Source: Lomentospora prolificans
Taxonomy: Eukaryota; Ascomycota; Sordariomycetes; Microascales; Microascaceae
Assembly (NCBI GenBank): GCA_029532625.1
Contig: JARFXM010000011.1
Location: forward strand, 3,485,501 to 3,549,500
Reading direction: 5' to 3'
Length of the DNA stretch: 64,000 nt
The position numbers and the translations under genes are program-made. The notes under the pieces were generated by a model that did not search any database, was not told where the DNA came from, and saw only the letters and a program-made list of their open reading frames with translations. Below are positions 44,790 to 57,549 of this stretch, piece by piece. The first letter of the stretch is position 1, and each line of letters begins with the position of its first letter.

Positions 44790-46412
44790 CTCAGAATTTG
44801 TCGCTAAACCCGATCAGCATGTAGTCCAGATGCTAGGCCGATAGTCACGCGGTAACCAGAGTACTGGTAGGTCTTCCCATGTAAACCAGATCCGATCAGA
44901 GGTTAGTCCATAGCGTCCACTTGGAAATTCCGAATTAGTGGCCAGGTTTTTGCTTCAGCTTCCTCATCTGCTTCTATACCAGCGCAAGATGTCACGGTTT
45001 ACATTCAGTCGTAGAGGTCCTCTATCAGTAAGTAGCCCCGACGAATCAATGGTAAACAGTGGAGAATGAACATCCAGGATCTAAATACCACGGCCTCTCC
45101 TAACATCCCAGACCTTGACCGTTTTATCCCAAGACTCAGAGACTATAAACTTCGCGTCATTGAACTGCAACTGAAGTGATATACTTGCTATAGCCCATAG
45201 GTTTCGTGAGCTGTCGGAACATCCCAGATCCTGATAGTTCGATCCCCTGACTGTGAAGCCTCAAGCTACGTGTCACCTGAGAATACTACTGAAGTAAGCA
45301 ATGCTGGCGCTCTGACCTTTGAATGTCCGGATCTCATAATCTGTTGCGGTAGTCCAGATCTTGATGATTTTATCAGGAGGCCCTAAAACCACAAACTGCG
45401 CTTCACTTGAGAATATCACTTGAGAACACTACTGAAGAGACCCTGGCGCTATGGCCCTAGAATACTCCTCGCTTGAGAACAGGACTGACGTGACACTTCC
45501 ATTATGACCTTTGAATGTCTGGTACGGCCTGTCGCAGCGTCCCAGACGCGGAATGCCCCGAAGCTACAAGTTGCTTGAGAACGCTACTGAATTGGCGATG
45601 CTATCATGACCCTCTAGCGTCTGGAGGAAGGAGCATTGTTTTGCCCTTCTCGGGGTCGCCCTTGGTCCACAATAAGCTAGCGTCGCCGTCACACCGTCGC
45701 TCAATCCCTCGTGCCTAAGTATCCAGTTGGCTGAGCCTCAGAACAGGCCTCCTTTTATATCCTCCACGCGCATCTTACCATCTAGAGGGTCGGTTAGCCG
45801 TAGGTCGGCGAGATCTTTCGTGTTCTTTTCGTCATGGCGCCATTCATTTTGCTTCTCCGTACTTCTCTACGCAACTTAAGTGACATCCCGAGGCGACCGC
45901 ATTCGGAGATTGCGGATTGGGCAACAGTTTTGAGTGATTCTGTAATTTTCTCGGTTCTGTGTATGTTGTTATCTTGTTGCATAGTTTTCTCGGCGACTCG
46001 GATAGACTGTAAGGAGCCATCCAATCATGCAACTTGAGCATGTTACGTCAAATGACTTGCAGTTGATGTTGATAGCATAAGCAAACACTCTTCATTTGAT
46101 ATGAAAGAAGAGGGTGAAGAGAGAAACGACGCGGCTCTCTAACTCAGCTCGAAGCACGGCGCATCCATCCTGATTCTCTCCGTGAAGGGCGTTCGATAAT
46201 TCCAAGTACCATTCCATCCTCGAGACAAAATTCGCGATTCCTCCGCCCCAGGGGTGTGCTTGAGTGCTGTGCTCACTGACTGACTCCCTCACGGCGTTCT
46301 CGGCACGTAGTCGCTCTCGCAGATTGCGTCTTAGAGGAGGAGTTGAAGTCGTGACTTGAGGTTCGTTGTAGCGGCGACTGAAGAAGACGAAATTTAGCTG
46401 GCGAACTTTCAC
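44790..46412 (-). pseudogene. decayed NWD-NACHT-WD40 NLR (STAND) protein gene
   Basis: Read on the minus strand, several frames keep the domain order of fungal NACHT-WD40 NLR proteins, which act in non-self recognition and programmed cell death. N-terminal NWD region: a 106-codon open frame at 46092-46412 with GIANFVSRMEWYLELS. It is followed by YQMKSVCLCYQHQ (about 46100-46060) and DGSLQSIRVAEKTMQQD (about 46020-45970). Linker to NACHT: ADLRLTDPLDGKMRVEDIKG (about 45810-45745). P-loop: LLWTKGDPEKGKTMLL (45630-45678), where the usual GDPGKGKT has Glu for Gly. Then, within a few codons, WD40 repeats begin (TLEGHDSIANSVAFSSNL, FIVSESWDKTVKVWDV; 45060-45630). The C-terminal NWD tail is WFTWEDLPVLWLPRDYRPS (about 44840-44900). 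Stops and frameshifts occur throughout, and the rest of the NACHT domain is missing through an internal deletion. The gene cannot make a functional NLR. Confidence 0.8.
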
Positions 46413-48437
46413 TTCAAGGTAAGAGGTGGTCGTGCAATTTGTCAGCTAACCTGGGTGAGCTCTCCCTCCCTCCCTAAACCGATAGTCAAAGCCGTACGGA
46501 GTTGTCACCTCTTCTCCAAGCCAGACGATCCGACATCAATCTGATGGAGTTAGTTGCCGCTAAGGGTTCGATATGGCGCCGCTTGCCGTTTTGGCCTGCT
46601 TTTCTTCCGCCGGCCCTTGGAAAACAACTCTTTGAAGCGGCGCATCTTTGTCTCTGGTAGCAATGGACGAGTGCTCAGAGGGGAGCGGGTTTTGGTTATT
46701 GCAACAGCGTGAAGATGGAGAGAAAAGAATTAGAGCCCTGATACTCTAGGGACAAGCCGTGTTGGAGGGAATCCATGCTTCCTTGGACACACCAATAGCA
46801 ATGGTAGCAGTCAATAGCATGGGAGGCCATCGCATGGCTCTCCATCGGAGCCGCAGAGCCAACATATTGGTATAACCGGGGAGCATTCTAGTCCGAAAGT
46901 GGCTTGAATGTTTTGCTTGTGAGGTGTATCGCTGGAAGCAGTCGCAGCCAGGCTGATGCTCTCTCAAGGGAGCTGAGAAGTGACGGTCTTCTATTGATTC
47001 ACAGTGGTGTGGTAAATCCCGGCGGCCCCATTAAGAGCCGGATGAGTCCCGGGCCCGGTGGAGGAGCGCATAATCGAGGCCGGACCAGTCCCGAGTTTGA
47101 GAACTCTAGTTATCGAACAAACATTCTCGGCGTAGCATCGGAATAAGTCACTTCTAAACAATCGGGGAAGGCGTATCCCACTCCAGAACTCTGATCGTCG
47201 CAAGCCGAGCGCATCAGCACCTGTCTACCTCCACCCGACGCCCATTCCGCGTTCCTATTACTGCCGGCATTCATTTACTTGCCGAGCCAGATTCATTCGC
47301 GAACTGTCTGCAGATGAACGGCGTCCTCATTCTTCCACGTCCTTTGACCCTTGGTTGGGGCCGTGTGTGGAGCCGTACACGTTCGAGCTGTGCTCGACAC
47401 ATGAGCGTCAGTCCAACTAGTTGAGAAAACACTTGAGAAAACATCCTACCACCTTCAGTCATGCGTTTAAACCTCCCAAGGCACCTTCACTGCCAAAAGG
47501 CCTTTCCTAGAAGTGAAGTCAGATAGGTATCTTGCGATTCGACCCGTCCAAAGTTAAGTGACATACCGTGTATAGGTTTGCATAGTCGCCACCTACTGAC
47601 TGGTCTAGGGCGCCGAGTAAGGCGCGAACTAAGCGATGCAGTCTGGTACTCCACATAAACCCTTAGCTCTGTTACCCGTAAGCGGTCCTGTTGAGATGAG
47701 AAGCCACTCCGTTTCAGAAGATATGGTAAGAACACGATCTTTCTTCTGGGGCACCATTGCTGTACGAGTTTGGCTCTGGGTATCAATTGCCCTATGAAGT
47801 AACGTCGGTAGAGCAACTTTAACAAGATAGAATATGAATTTGAGCAATAGGTAAGCCGGTAGGCAGCCTCTCCGACTATGACAAGCATGTTGTGGTCCGT
47901 AATTAGTTCGCGATCCACCACTCTCGCCATCTCTAGATTCACCCATGGATGCCATGCCATTATAGTGGAGCGCGTTAGGTTTCAATGCTGTTCTATACCT
48001 TAACAAGAATACAATAGTGAATTCGTTCACATCTATCGCCGTACACGAAGCCGCCTATGGCTACCGATATGTCTTAAATATTCATAACGTCCATTCATCT
48101 AAAGTATACAACTAGCTATGGGCTCTTTCATACGAGGTAGAGGTATGCCAGCGCAAAAAAAATGTTCTTTGGGACTACGTGACCGATCCTAGTATTTAGC
48201 TTGAGCGGGAGACAGCGCCACAGGTATGCAATCACTAAGGAAAGGAGCTCTTAGCTTCCAACTTTACCTTAGCTACGGCCGCTGTTCACCATTTTCTGTT
48301 GTTCCCGATCAGGAGTGCAAGAAAGACGGCGTATTACTACCTGTTTTTAGATCTATTCCTCCAACTGTCCCCATCTAAAGGGAACTTGACCGCCCTAGGA
48401 GCTCTGGCTTTCAAAGCTGGAACCGGATTCGAACTGG

Positions 48438-48653
48438 GATGATATCCTTCTCAACAAGTTACTGTCACGTCTTGCTCGTAAGACTCACAGAATACGCGTC
48501 CAATACCATTGACGTATCATTCTTCCTTATCTAGATGCCTTGCTTGCTAGCAGTCGCGATACTCGTTGCCGTACCCATTATCAAGACCATCTAGAGGACG
48601 TTATAAAACGATACGTATCCTCCAACTACAGTCAAGGGTAGGCAGGATGACAT
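48438..48653 (+). pseudogene. possible decayed coding fragment, family unknown
   Basis: A single frame of about 70 codons with one internal TGA reads like protein (DDILLNKLLSRLARKTHRIR, then RIILPYLDALLASS and HYQDHLEDVIKRYVSSNYSQ) and is richer in ordinary hydrophobic/charged alternation than its surroundings. No family is recognised. Low confidence. Confidence 0.2.
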
Positions 48654-51600
48654 TCAGATGAATAGGTTCGTTGGGGCCTCACTAACCTAGACTTCAACCG
48701 ACTAGAACTTGGCAATATCCCCCAGCCTTTTAAGACAAATCCCGAATTTCGGGCTCCTTGGAGAGTTGCTTGCAGGATTTGGATACATCGAGTCGTTGTC
48801 ATGACCATGAGAGTGGCTATCGCGTTGAGTTGACAGGTCCAGCTGGGCGAGCCCATCTGTCGAGCATGTCAAACTCGGAACATTTGTTAGGTCAGAGATG
48901 TATACGCTGTCAGTTTGGATGGACCGAAGGCACGACTCGGCTTTACCATTGAGTTTTGATTCCGCCAGTGTCGTTTTCGGGGCTTATAGGAAATTGTCTA
49001 TAGAATGGAATTGACAATCCTTGTGTGACAGCCTCTCGCTTTTCAAATACCCCATAGGCATAGGAAGACAGCGGAGTCTTGGTTTCAGAGTTCAAGTAGT
49101 GAAGCCGTAGAAGAGGAGCATCGGAGCGTCTAGCCAACCTTGGACTCGGTGCGATCAGTTTGACCATGGCTCATCACTATGACACTTGATCACCTTGCAG
49201 TCCTTCCATAAAGCTTCGATGATACTACATCGTTGATTGTCACACTTTCTTTTCCGCGTCCATCAGAGTCCTTGACGTCCACGTATGTACGCCTTGGGCT
49301 GGAAAGACGGGCTGAGGCTCAGGATACTCCTGGCTGAGTAGCTTATAAGGATTCTCGAGCTCATGTAGAGCCGTAACCTTCGACAACATTAATCTACCTT
49401 GAACTGTCAGCCTCCTCGTCTAAAGACGGGCCAAAAGTCGTATATCCATCGTTGAGCTTCTCTGCCTCATGTCTAGGCCCCCCTCCATCTAGCGGGCAGA
49501 CTCTCTAAAGCCACCTCAAGTCACAAGGCTGAGAATCTACGGATAACTGAGCAGTAGCTCTACATATTCTAGAATTCTCTCTCTACTAGTAGTATTGGCA
49601 TTTTGGAAAAGGGATGGACGGTCAATTTACCCCTACTAGAAGTGGACAGGAGGCGGAGATTCATAGATGGCTCGGTCCATTTCGCAGTGCAAACCCAATT
49701 ATTTGCTTGATTGAGTCACGAAAAAGCCCTGGCCTTAACGATAAACCATACCGACTCTCATTCACGTCAGACGACGAGAGCTCCCTCCCTCAGAACTGCC
49801 TCGGTGATGACTGACAATGTCGTCATGCTCACAGCAAAAGTCCAGGAATGGTGAAGCGTGGTGTCAGCGCCGCTTACAGACCAAGGAATCAGAGCTCGCC
49901 CCTCCTAATACAGGGCGCAGCAGAACGATACTAGTCAGGCGGTTATCAGTCACCGGCCACCTATCAATCGATTCCAAGACGGAGTCCCCGAACCCCAAAT
50001 GAAAAGGGTTCGAACATCCCTAGCAAGGATCCTAGGGTAAAAAAGTAACCAAGATCTGAAGCATCACATGGCGGCTGCTCTCCACACTGGTGCAGGCATC
50101 TTCAGGTGAGGTCAAGCTGCAGGAAAAATGACCGTTGAGGGACATGGGGAGAGTGAAGCTGCCAGGCGTCACGCAAACTCCGGATCTAGAGAGGGGAGTG
50201 TAGACACGTCTTCCGCGTCATAGAATTCGCGAGAATAGACGCCCTCCGGAGAATTTCCCCTTGTGCATTTGGTGGGCCGTCAACCGCACATGTCTGGAAA
50301 TCTGAGCGCCATCTTGAAAAATGGCGGGTTGGTGGTCCCAGTCACTAGCAGGGTTTTGTTTGGTGCTAAAGCTATTTGAACCAAAGTTGATGGTCGGCAT
50401 GATAAAATGCCTTCCTGTCTTGGTTTCCCCTCTTCAGCTCGGTCGGGAATAGGACCAGTGCCGTTGGCTTAAAAGAGGAAGCGAGCCTGGAGCGGAGCAG
50501 GAGCACGGTTGCCGAATCTGGCACTTCAGGCGGCGTTGGGACGTGGAGCGCAGGAGGTTGTGCAGATCTGCTTGTCTATATGGGTCTCGCTAGCTCAGCA
50601 AAGGCTCATCTTTTTTGCTGCCGCACCCTCCCCCTTGATGAAGGTGGCCAGAAAGCTTGCCGCTGGAAATATTGCGTGCATCACTCTTTGAACGAGTCCA
50701 ATTGGCGGCTTCGCGACGGAGGTGGGTGTAATTCGGGTGGAGCTGTGGTGCATGCAAGGCGCAAGGTCGTATTCTCTCCATATTTGGGGAAAAGAATCAT
50801 CAATTGATATTCTTGTTCCGCGTTTTGTCGTGTCAGGCTGTGGGTCGGAGCGGGATTCAATTAGAGGCAACGCGTAAAGTGGATTTTGGTGCCCAGCTTT
50901 TCTTAAATCCGCGGGCTTTGGACGTCGTTTTCAGGTGGTTGGGGTTTCAGCAACAGGGGGCATGTCGCCCTCGTAGTCAATTCGTAGGTCTGTTCTTGAG
51001 GTTCGTCTGGCGCGAACATCACTGTACGATCCTCCATCTTGATGCTCAGGAGCTTGCTGCGCGTAATAGTCAATAGCCCTTGCAAACCACCCCAACATGC
51101 ATTATTTTGACACAAATAGCAACAGACCAACGGCCCTGCCTCGTTCGTGAGACCAAAGCTCCCCTGTGCATCGATATCACACTGGGGCCGGCTGCCGGTC
51201 AACCATCGACATCGCATAACCCTTGTCGCTGACGTCTACTCGTCGGTGACCTTGAAGATAAGGCCGGGACAAAGGCGATTCACCTCTCCGAAACAGCTTT
51301 TAGCTCTATCTTCACGCTTGCTGTTTGCCTGTCTCTTCATGACACGAAACAGACGCGAAAGCAGATGAACCAAAACCCCGGCGTATCCAGCCCGCTCCTT
51401 ACTATTTTCGACCGTCCGTGATATCGCACAGATGCTCCATGTCTGTCTCTCCCACCCGCTGCCGTACACCCCGAGTGCCATCACCTGCACTGCACCGGAG
51501 TACTTCCACTGCTGGCCTTGCGTACCTCGGGACGGGTATTCCGTATCGTAGTTTCCATTCCTAATTCCACCCAGAGAACTCGCATCCCACCAGTCAAAAT

Positions 51601-54600
51601 CACCTCGTTCCAAGTCTGTGCGAGACAGGAAGGCCAGGAAATCCACGTCCTCTTGTGCTTCCCACCTTCCGGAACTATGGGAAATGAACGCGCCGACAAG
51701 AGGTTCACGGACTTTTCCTTTTTTTTCTTTTTATCTGGCGGGCGGACGGGCGGAGAATTGGCAAACCGTTCGCCAGAGACCATGGTATATTCGCGGGTAC
51801 TACTTGATAGAGCCGTGGAGACGTACAGGTTTCCCGTGGCCTTGCTGTGTACCTGGATTCTTACGGCTTCGGTTCCTGGGTAGTTTCATTATTCTGAAGC
51901 TAAGATATCCCCGTGAGTATGGTTAAATTTGATGTAGTGCGAAATGTAAAGGCACACAACTGCGTGTGAAGTCCGTCACAACTCAATTGCCTACTCACTG
52001 TTGAATATCCCGCCTGGAACAAATTCGTAATATATTGCCACGTTTTAGGCCTTCCAAATAGGCCAGGCGCCTGAACACTCGCACAGTCACCCGAATACAT
52101 TGGATTGCACTAATGTCCACGCTCGCCATTCGTCCTTCGGCACCTGGGATGCACCTTGAGATGCATCGTCCGCTGCCACCTCCGCGTGGCCTCTTCGACG
52201 TCCTGAAACAACACACACTTTCGAGGGCCTGGTAGCGTTGTGTACAGCATGCATGCTCTGCGTCGTTCGAGTTTCGATCCATTGGAGCAATCGAGATTTG
52301 ACGAGGGGCCAGGTCGGGTGATTTCTGACGGCCTCCCCTCAGTGGCTTTTTCCCCTCGGTAATCCTAGTTGGTCCTGCTCCCATGCTGGCCTGGTGTGGT
52401 TGGAGGAACTGGCCTGTTCGCTGGCTGTCGGTACCAGAACTTGAGCCAAAGTTGCTCCATCTAGATGCACGCAGTGACAGTGGAGACACCTTCTCCTTCC
52501 TTGTCGAGTATCGTGCAAGCTCTCTCCCTAACGAGACTTCCAACAGGATCGCTAAGCTCCTTATAGTAGCCTGAAATATGGAACTCGCATGATCCCTCCG
52601 CTGCACAGGCGTTTCTCTGCGCTCCATCTCCTATAGTGCTCGCTAGATTTATAACGCTGTCCTCGGTAAACTAGGTAGACTACCGGTACTTCGCTCGCAG
52701 GACTCGCCTCCTCGCCCCGGCCTATTTCCCCACACACAAGACATATTTAGATGGTTCGCTACGACCTCACACATGGTCTCCACACATGAGCACTTCCTCC
52801 AGGGCGGAGCAGAAACCGGCTCACATGGCCTACACCAATCCCTTGCTAGGAATGGGATCTGTAGAGGCCATGATAGCGCCATGCACGCCGCTCGGAGGCC
52901 CCAGGGGCCGACCGTCATCCTAGCCGGCGGAGCAGGTGGCAAATGCGCCCCCTTGAATTGTCGTCCACTATGCCCATGACGAAGACGCGCAGTAGCTTCC
53001 TGCAAGTGCTTTTCAATACCTGAAGTCGGCGGGAATCATTGTATATCTTTGAAGCCGGGACGGAAATCATGACATCCGTAAGACTCCCGCGAGTACATCC
53101 CTGAAGTTCTACGCATTAAAAAAAGGCCGTTTGTCTTGCTATATCGATATAACCGTTGTCTCAGGAGAATTATTATTCTGCAGTGGTATCGCAACTTGAC
53201 CGATACTTGTACAGCGTAATATCGGTACTCCGCGGCAACTATATGCCGTAGGAAGCATTACTCGGAAGTGCAGGAGGAGGCGATGCTGGTCACAGGTTGA
53301 TATTGCCTGATGCTTCCACGAACGATGACACGGCGTATACTAGCTGGGATCCAGGCAATCTGGTGCGCGAAGCACGGCGATCACCATTACAGCCCTGTCG
53401 AACGAGTGCACAGCTTGGACATCTGGAGGTTGAAGTATCATTGAGCTCGGCCTTGAGGTTGAGGTGAAAGAAGGATTGGTCGTGCTGACAAAAAACATCC
53501 GAGACGCAAGAGAAGGTAGGATGCGTCCAGAGTTTCCTTCGGACAGGGACAAGGCTGGGTCTGTTGGACCGGGTTCTGAAGCTCGAGAGCGCAGGGAAAG
53601 GCCCTGTTGGCGAAGAAGTCGCTCAATTTCTGTGCCGTTTGCACTGGCCTCTTCACCTCCTCAAAGAGGCATTTGTAGGCCCTCATACTGTACAATCGGG
53701 CAGTGGCACTCTTCCCAAACGAGAAAATGCGACGATGGTTAGAGGGTTCGACGGGGCCAGCGATTGGGTAGCTTCTAACAGGCCTCCCTCATTCTCGCTG
53801 CCTTTGGAGCCGGGAGCACTGACAAAGACTCTAGCCAACATTGGGTTCCCGTTGGCTCTCGAATCCGGGTGTCAGCTTATTATCCCTTTCTGGGGCGGAC
53901 CTGACAAGAGCGCTCTGCGCCATATGATTTGTTCAGCCGGTGCGGAGTCTGCTCACGAACCAAGGAAACGAACTTGGCTGTGTGAGCGGCGGTTGCATCG
54001 GGCTCCACGCTGCAGTATTTAAGCCTACAGTGTCATACGACAGTATCAGCAGGGAAGCTGGTGCTTTGCATTGAGATTTGCTCCATCTGCCTACGACTTG
54101 AAGCGATAGATCTTGGCTACAAAATGACGCTGTACGACGACAACCTGCACACACTACTGTACTACTTCGTAGAAGAGGCTAAACGTTAGATAGCTTGGAG
54201 CGATCGCTGGATCCGGGTGAGATGAGCTTCCTTTTTTGATAGCGAGCAAAAGGTGGAGTCAATTGGCATGTTTGATATTCCCTGCTTGGCCTGATTATTC
54301 GATGTTCGGTCGCCCTGTCAAGGTCTAGCGGATTATGGTGTTTAGGTAGTCGAGGACATTCGTTACCCCAGCCAAAAGCGAAGTTATTCAATGGCGCTGT
54401 CTCTGTTCGTCTCTTTCATCAGCCATGACGTAACCATGTTTGGCGGAGGTTGCTGTAACCATCGACGCAAAACGGCTCCAGCGACAATGGAGGATGTCAA
54501 AAGTCTTACTGCTCGGTGGAACGGACGAGTGTAAGTCGCAATTCCACTGGTGCCTCCTCAACGGAGTTTCGTCAGCCAGCAAATCGCTGATTCGGGATCG

Positions 54601-54897
54601 CGAGATACGTGCACAGAGGGCCACTAGCGGCCTTTTCTAGTGCCAACGCCACCCGGGGATAGTCCATCCTGGCTTTGACAGATATAGATGTTCGCCTGCC
54701 TGGCTGGCGAATTGAGCCGAGAGACAGGCCCTGCGCTTCGGCGTTGGCTGGCAAAAGAGGATGTGGCTCTCCTAGGACCGTGCGACCTTGGGCGGACCGA
54801 ACAAGGGTGTGCTAAGAGAGATTGCGGATGTCTGAGCGCCTCGAGCTTCTGTCCTGCCAATTCCGCTTCCTAGGTGCCGCGAGGAGTTCGTGATTGA

Positions 54898-54919
54898 CCC
54901 TTGTGCGTTCGAACAAGGG
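54898..54919. repeat. short perfect inverted repeat
   Basis: CCCTTGT and ACAAGGG (7 bp each) flank an 8-base loop. Isolated, with no U-run or gene end nearby, so probably incidental. Confidence 0.4.
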
Positions 54920-55623
54920 GCAAGCAAAATGGTTAGATCGTAATATGATTGTGACCCCGTTCGGCGCTTCGAATGCTAATGGAAGGTCATCTTCAAGGGC
55001 TACGAAACATGTTTCTTTCGGGCACCGTGCTCCTTGTGAGTGGACGGGGGAAATAGCCGGAAGGCGAGAAATCTGTAACACCTCCTATTTTGCTAGCCTG
55101 GCTTGCGGAGTCACGGATCCTGATGACGCCCGGCTTGGCTTCGGATGTTTCTAGCCCATGTGCCATGGAGAGAGGCATGGGCAGGACTTGTCAATACTAT
55201 CTATCCATCGTCGTTAGGAAGGTATGTCGTTAGTATCGAATACGTTTATGGGATGCACAATCGAGTATCGAGGAGTGATGGATTCTCAGGGGCTTTTGCT
55301 ATCGACTGATAATATCGAAAGGATTAGCACCCCGCCTCTATTTGAGAGCATATTGAAGGGCACTATTTCTCTTGCCTCCGAACGCCGCTACCAAACTTTG
55401 GAAGCTCGGTGGCTATGAGATCCTGTCCCGTCCTCGACGCACCATATACAAATAAATACGAACGGCAGAAGTGCCCGGAGGTCCATTGTGCACTTCCCAC
55501 TAGCTGTCCTGGGGTAACTATATCCATGTCTAGTGCTTTCCAGTTTCTGACAGAGGAGCTTGAGTCGCAGCAGCGCAATTGGCCTATTAGAGACCTACTA
55601 CAAACCCCCGCGAAACTACGCCT

Positions 55624-56061
55624 CAAAGATGCGTCGCAATATGCCCACCCTTCCTGAGGCACTGCCAAGAGGCATTCAATGTCGAAATATTACTCTATCT
55701 CTTAGAAAGAGCTCTCGGCCGCTCTGGGGAGTGGCAAAAAAGAGAGCTTGCACACTGGAACGACAATGGTAGCTACAATACAGGAGCTTTGCTCGACATT
55801 CAGGGCGGGAAGTTGTGGAAAGCGAACAGGGTCTTTGATTAATCTATCAACCTTCCCGTGCTATGTAGCATATCCAACCGCCTCAACCTCTCCACGACCA
55901 TTGGCGCGTGGGATTCCCGACTGCTTCAACTTTATGGTCCTGCCGCACCGGCTGCCGATCAAAGAAGGTGGTTACTAGAAAAAGCCACGACTCCAGCATT
56001 AAGACGAGGGTGCAGCATGTTGATGCACGCTTCGGTCTCCCACTCGTCTGAAAACCCCTGA
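55624..56061 (+). pseudogene. decayed coding sequence of unknown family
   Basis: One frame stays protein-like for about 145 codons with a single TAA at 55840-55842 before its final TGA. Fragments are EAFNVEILLYLLERALGRSG, NGSYNTGALLDIQGGKLWKA and, beyond the TAA, LLQLYGPAAPAADQRRWLL. Its composition (Leu, Ala, Trp, Gly, charged residues) is unlike chance frames nearby. Neither a start nor flanking exons are evident, and I do not recognise the family. It may be the remains of one exon of a dead gene. Confidence 0.35.
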
Positions 56062-57549
56062 TCTGGCACCATTCTGCACCTACGTGTATGCCGATTTGAC
56101 GAGTGATCGTGCTGATGGATGAGCCTAGATCGCCTGTTGTGTAGTAGTGCTCGGATGAGGGAATCTCGGGAAAAGCCAAGACCCAAAAAGAGAATTGGTT
56201 TGGACATCTCTGCATATGGCTTGACGCATCTCTGCACCCCAGAATGCGCAGAGGCATTCTTACTCGAGCTTTGATATCCACGAACAAGAGTTGCCAAGCC
56301 TGAGAGAAGACGTTTCCGGGAAGGCAATGCGAATCGGTCTAATGCTAAACGCTATATCCCGGTTGATTCGTCTTTCTGGCAGCATGCTCCGCCTCTTGGT
56401 CCAATTGCGCTGGTTGAATCACAGCACAGTTTGAGCTGTGTACGGTTACCAGGGTGCTCCCTCGTTAAGGTTGTCCGGTCGAGAACAGCATGGACCATGT
56501 TGAAGCCGGGCTGGCACTGATCATCTAATATCAGCAAGAGGTCAAAGCCGCTTAACCCAAACAGTGGTATACCCGCGAGCTCTCCACATCGTATCCGGGG
56601 ATAATATTCACCCGTACTAATGGCCATTGGAGCTTCACCCGGGGGGATTGACGGCGCAGGTTTGAAACGGGAAAATTTTTCCTTTTATCCCCTGTTCCGT
56701 TTCTATTGACTGGGCGACGAGCTGTGGTTTGACGATGATCTTCAATTTGAGGCCCGATGGATTTTCGAGAGCGAATCGTCTTGCAGACGGGGTATTACCA
56801 CTGATATATCCAGCGACAATAAAACCTGTCGAAGCAGAGAAAACAAAAAAAAAGGGATCCTTGGACTCTTTTGTCTACGATAAAAAGCCGAGCGGCAAAT
56901 GCCAGACTAAACCGCATACCCGTTGTGAGAGGGATGGTTTGGACATCACTCACTCAATTTGTCCTATTCAATTGAAGTCAAAAATTGTTCTTGAGGGTAG
57001 TACCACACACCTGGAAAGCGGGAGGCAGATCGGGAATCGGAGGACACCAGGGCAAGATCTTGCATCTTTTGTGCTCACTCAAGGGAACAAAGGTCGGACT
57101 TCCGATTTCTATGCAGAAGACCTGCTGCATGAAAGCGAATTCGGTCCAACATGGGTTGCATAGTAAGTCGTCATAAGGCAGTTGTGTTTGGCACAGTGTG
57201 ACGATGTCCCCAGTCGAGGATTTCACATGGCAAATTTAAGAGATCGAGAATTTGAGCACAAGAAGACGGAGCATTGGACGAAAATACGACAGTTGCATTT
57301 TGATGTCCCAGTTCAGCTTGCGCCTCCTGCAAGAGCGGAAACTACGGAGACAGAGCAAGGCCAGTGACCGGGGTTGTGTCGCGGTCTTTTATGGATCGGG
57401 GTTGCAATGGGATTTTTGAGGTTGTGCATTGTCAGCCTCATGCGCGCAATCAAGATGGATGTGTAATCTGCAATGAACAAGGCTGGCCCTGGATGTGGTC
57501 CTCATAAGGGTTTAGTGCATCTTGTGCCTTGTTAATATATCTCCCAGAG

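Noticed and set aside
47487..48030. 157- and 133-codon overlapping minus-strand frames
   Set aside because: Both are open over the same bases in different frames, neither has a motif, and both lie in the relic-rich desert.
48421..48445. GATTCGAACTGGGAT, resembling a reverse-strand tRNA T-arm
   Set aside because: The T-stem pairs at only three of five positions and no D-arm or acceptor stem can be built.
49925..50030. Possible tRNA with A-box-like AGTCAGGCGGTTATC and GGGTTCGAAC
   Set aside because: Spacing is too long, stems do not pair, and there is no acceptor match.
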